Shown here in pieces: positions 5,729 to 7,814 of a stretch of 7,814 nt of DNA. The notes under the pieces are model-generated. The model saw only the letters and a program-made list of their open reading frames with translations, had not been told where the DNA came from and made no database searches. Source of the stretch: an uncultured Eubacterium sp. GTDB taxonomy: Bacteria > Bacillota > Clostridia > Lachnospirales > Lachnospiraceae. The stretch covers positions 1-7,814 of the forward strand of contig CANPET010000069.1 in assembly GCA_947573465.1 (NCBI GenBank), given 5' to 3'. A program made the translations under genes and the position numbers. Every line of letters begins with the position of its first letter. Within the stretch, counting starts at the first letter, position 1.

Positions 5729-6463
5729 ATGAAAATGTTAAATTATTACATAAGTGAGTTAAAAAATTGGTGGAATACAACGATACCGGCAATTATTAAT
5801 GAGAAGAACTTCCTGCTTATTGTGGGAGGTCTTTTTTTGTTAGGCGTTGTCACAAAATGGGCGGTTGTGAGAAATTATGGAAGATTAATACGAAAAGCAG
5901 AGAATATTAACACAACACGAAATGCCACGATACGGCAAATAAAAACAAAATATGACAGCATGAAGCAGGTAAATGGAAAAGTGGAAAATCCAATGTTGTT
6001 TGTAAAACGAAATTTAAATAAGTGTAAAGTAATGCATATTTCCGTAAACAAGATTAATAATATAATTAATTGGTGCTCGATATTTATTATGGGGGTTGCT
6101 GCGATATTATCTTTTCAGTTATATAAGGTATCACCAACAAAGGGAGATTGGATAAATTATCTGGTACTTGGATGTTTCTTGAGTGTTTCGCTGGAACTAA
6201 TTAACCGGATGATGCAGTCGGAGGAAAAGAGGACAGAATTGTCGTATGTTTTGGTGGATGTTTTGGTTAATGGAGTGCACAAAAGGAGTACAAGGGAGAG
6301 AGAAAGTATTATAGAACTAGTGCCAGAACCAGAGAAAAGAGAGCAGGTAACATATAGTGACAATATCACTGAACAGGCACAGACAGAGGCGAATCAGCAG
6401 AGAAGTGAGCAGGAGCAGGAAGAGGAAGTGCTGAATCAGGTTATTGGGGAATGGTTACAATAA
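5729..6463 (+). CDS. Unrecognised membrane protein with Gln/Glu-rich tail
   Basis: I cannot assign a function. Up to 244 residues are encoded. A second ATG at 5735 is the likelier start, because the GGGGG of the only purine-rich site (5723-5727) is 1 nt from ATG 5729 but 7 nt from ATG 5735. Hydrophobic segments lie at about residues 28-48 (LLIVGGLFLLGVVTKWAVV), 110-132 (IINWCSIFIMGVAAILSFQL) and 142-160 (INYLVLGCFLSVSLELI). Between the first and second is a basic soluble segment with TTRNATIRQIKTKYDS. The last 50 or so residues are hydrophilic and rich in Glu and Gln (QQRSEQEQEEEVLNQ). I recall similar membrane proteins with a TTRN/IKTK motif in Lachnospiraceae, which suggests a lineage-specific family. 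Neighbours mtnN and pgi are housekeeping genes and give no functional clue. Confidence 0.75.
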   Translation: MKMLNYYISELKNWWNTTIPAIINEKNFLLIVGGLFLLGVVTKWAVVRNYGRLIRKAENINTTRNATIRQIKTKYDSMKQVNGKVENPMLFVKRNLNKCKVMHISVNKINNIINWCSIFIMGVAAILSFQLYKVSPTKGDWINYLVLGCFLSVSLELINRMMQSEEKRTELSYVLVDVLVNGVHKRSTRERESIIELVPEPEKREQVTYSDNITEQAQTEANQQRSEQEQEEEVLNQVIGEWLQ

Positions 6464-6497
6464 GGTTATAATAATTTTAATTTCCTGAGATAAGGTC

Positions 6498-6526
6498 TTG
6501 ATAAAATTGTTACAAAAGCCTATAAT
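6498..6526 (+). promoter_or_regulatory. Sigma-A promoter of pgi
   Basis: TTGATA (6498-6503) and a perfect TATAAT (6521-6526) are separated by 17 nt, 34 bp before the pgi start. The short leader contains only the GGAGG ribosome binding site (about 6548-6552), with no sign of a riboswitch or attenuator. No terminator hairpin is visible between the preceding stop (6463) and this promoter. Confidence 0.85.
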
Positions 6527-6560
6527 AAAAGGTGATTTTGTTTAAACGGAGGAAAAGAAT

Positions 6561-7814
6561 ATGTCAAAAGTAACATTTGATTACTCAAAAGTTTCTTCAT
6601 TTATATCTGAAGAAGAAGTAACAAATATGAAGAAAATAGCAGAAGATGCAAAAAAAGTTTTATTAGAAAAGACAGGGGCAGGTAATGACTTCCTTGGATG
6701 GATTGATTTACCGGTTGATTATGATAAAGAAGAATTTGACAGAATAAAAAAAGCAGCAAAGAAGATTCAGGAAGATTCAGAAGTACTTGTTGTTATTGGT
6801 ATTGGTGGTTCATATCTTGGAGCAAGAGCTGCAATTGAATTTTTAAGACATGGATTTTATAATAACGTATCAAAAGAAGTTAGAAAGACTCCAGAAATTT
6901 ATTATGCAGGAAACAGTATCAGTCCGGCATATTTAAAAGGCTTAATAGATGTAATTGGAGACAGAGATTTTTCAGTAAATATTATTTCAAAGTCAGGAAC
7001 AACTACAGAGCCGGCAATTGCTTTTAGAGTATTTAAAGAAATGCTTGAAAAGAAATATGGAAAAGAAGAAGCAGCGAAGAGAATCTATGCTACGACAGAT
7101 AAGGAAAAAGGAGCATTGAAAGGTCTTGCAACAGCAGAAGGTTATGAAAGTTTTGTTGTTCCAGATGATGTAGGTGGACGTTTCTCAGTTCTTACAGCAG
7201 TAGGACTTCTTCCTATTGCAGTTAGTGGAGCTGACATTGATAAATTGATGGAAGGTGCAGCAAGTGGAAGAGATAAAGCGTTAAATAATGCTTTTGAAGA
7301 AAATGACGCGATGTTGTATGCATCTATTAGAAATATTCTTCATAGAAAAGGAAAGTTAGTAGAAATCACAGCAAACTATGAGCCAAGCCTTCATTACTTT
7401 GGAGAGTGGTGGAAACAGCTTTATGGAGAAAGTGAAGGAAAAGACCAGAGAGGTATTTTCCCGGCAGCAGTAGATTTGACAACAGATCTTCATTCTATGG
7501 GACAGTTCATTCAGGACGGTTCAAGAATTATGTTTGAGACAGTAGTTAATATTGAGAATACAGATGCTAAGATTTATATTGAGGAAGATCCGGACGATTT
7601 AGATGGATTAAATTATTTAGCAGGTAAAGATATGGATTTTGTAAACAAGAGCGCTATGAATGGTACCGTTTTAGCCCATACAGATGGTAATGTGCCAAAC
7701 CTTATGGTAAATGTTCCAGAACAGAATGAGTTCTATCTCGGTGAATTATTCTATATGTATGAGTTTGCTTGTGGAATCAGCGGTTATATTCTTGGAGTAA
7801 ATCCATTTAATCAA
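6561..7814 (+). CDS. pgi: Glucose-6-phosphate isomerase (3' end outside window)
   Basis: This enzyme interconverts glucose 6-phosphate and fructose 6-phosphate in glycolysis and gluconeogenesis. The frame is open from ATG 6561 (GGAGG about 8 nt upstream) to the right edge, giving 418 complete codons of an expected 450 or so for the short Firmicute form. Motifs seen are the phosphate-binding region VIGIGGSYLGARA (78-90), ISKSGTTTEPAIAFR (142-156), GGRFSVLTAVGLLPIA (205-220), GESEGKDQRG (289-298) with the predicted catalytic base Glu290, and DLHSMGQ (309-315) with His311 for ring opening. These match the Bacillus-type numbering. The third catalytic residue, a lysine near position 425, lies beyond the window after NPFNQ. 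No frameshift is seen. Codon use is even and typical of a highly expressed gene, in contrast with the A/T-rich accessory genes at the left. Confidence 0.97.
   Translation, partial: MSKVTFDYSKVSSFISEEEVTNMKKIAEDAKKVLLEKTGAGNDFLGWIDLPVDYDKEEFDRIKKAAKKIQEDSEVLVVIGIGGSYLGARAAIEFLRHGFYNNVSKEVRKTPEIYYAGNSISPAYLKGLIDVIGDRDFSVNIISKSGTTTEPAIAFRVFKEMLEKKYGKEEAAKRIYATTDKEKGALKGLATAEGYESFVVPDDVGGRFSVLTAVGLLPIAVSGADIDKLMEGAASGRDKALNNAFEENDAMLYASIRNILHRKGKLVEITANYEPSLHYFGEWWKQLYGESEGKDQRGIFPAAVDLTTDLHSMGQFIQDGSRIMFETVVNIENTDAKIYIEEDPDDLDGLNYLAGKDMDFVNKSAMNGTVLAHTDGNVPNLMVNVPEQNEFYLGELFYMYEFACGISGYILGVNPFNQ

Noticed and set aside
6157..6369. Minus-strand frame within the membrane-protein gene
   Set aside because: It is a Ser/Leu-rich low-complexity product expected from the reverse of the tail region.
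1..7814. CRISPR array, tRNA, rRNA, transposase or integrase
   Set aside because: No regularly spaced direct repeats, no cloverleaf with a TTCRA-type arm, no rRNA-like sequence and no recombinase motifs were found on either strand by eye.

Overview
The A/T-rich base composition, strong GGAGG-type ribosome binding sites, Gram-positive signal peptides and lipobox, and the combination of a TagG/TagH-type ABC exporter, a TSCPD-domain protein and a small (~450 aa type) glucose-6-phosphate isomerase point to a Firmicute of class Clostridia, most likely a Lachnospiraceae member. This is inferred from protein flavour and codon use, not from a marker gene. All supported genes are on the + strand.

Region 1 (1-2900) is accessory. 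It opens with the 3' end of a large Rhs/YD-repeat polymorphic toxin gene. The conserved Rhs core ends at a DPSGH motif and is followed by a more A/T-rich, variable C-terminal tip that looks like a caspase-fold (clan CD, DUF4347/CHAT-like) domain, with a His in NSHA and a Cys in LGCNAG. Downstream is a string of small genes for exported proteins: two divergent copies of a signal-peptide protein with one Ig-like domain, and between them a lipoprotein with a DTHGGFHGDG motif. Short coding remnants lie among them. This is the usual layout of a toxin tip followed by immunity genes and debris from earlier tip exchange, but here every intact candidate is exported from the cytoplasm.

Region 2 (2900-4894) starts with a near-consensus sigma-A promoter. 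It drives an ABC-2 permease and its ATPase (polysaccharide or teichoic-acid export type), followed 16 bp later by an 81-residue TSCPD-domain protein. The unit closes with a perfect 13-bp inverted repeat.

Region 3 (4895-7814) holds housekeeping genes: 5'-methylthioadenosine/S-adenosylhomocysteine nucleosidase, an unrecognised three-helix membrane protein with a Gln/Glu-rich tail, and pgi, which has its own clear promoter and runs off the right edge before its final catalytic lysine.

The most interesting signal is the pairing of a predicted cysteine-protease-like Rhs tip with duplicated exported Ig-like proteins. An Ig-fold protein serving as extracytoplasmic immunity to a caspase-like toxin is a testable hypothesis, not a demonstrated function.
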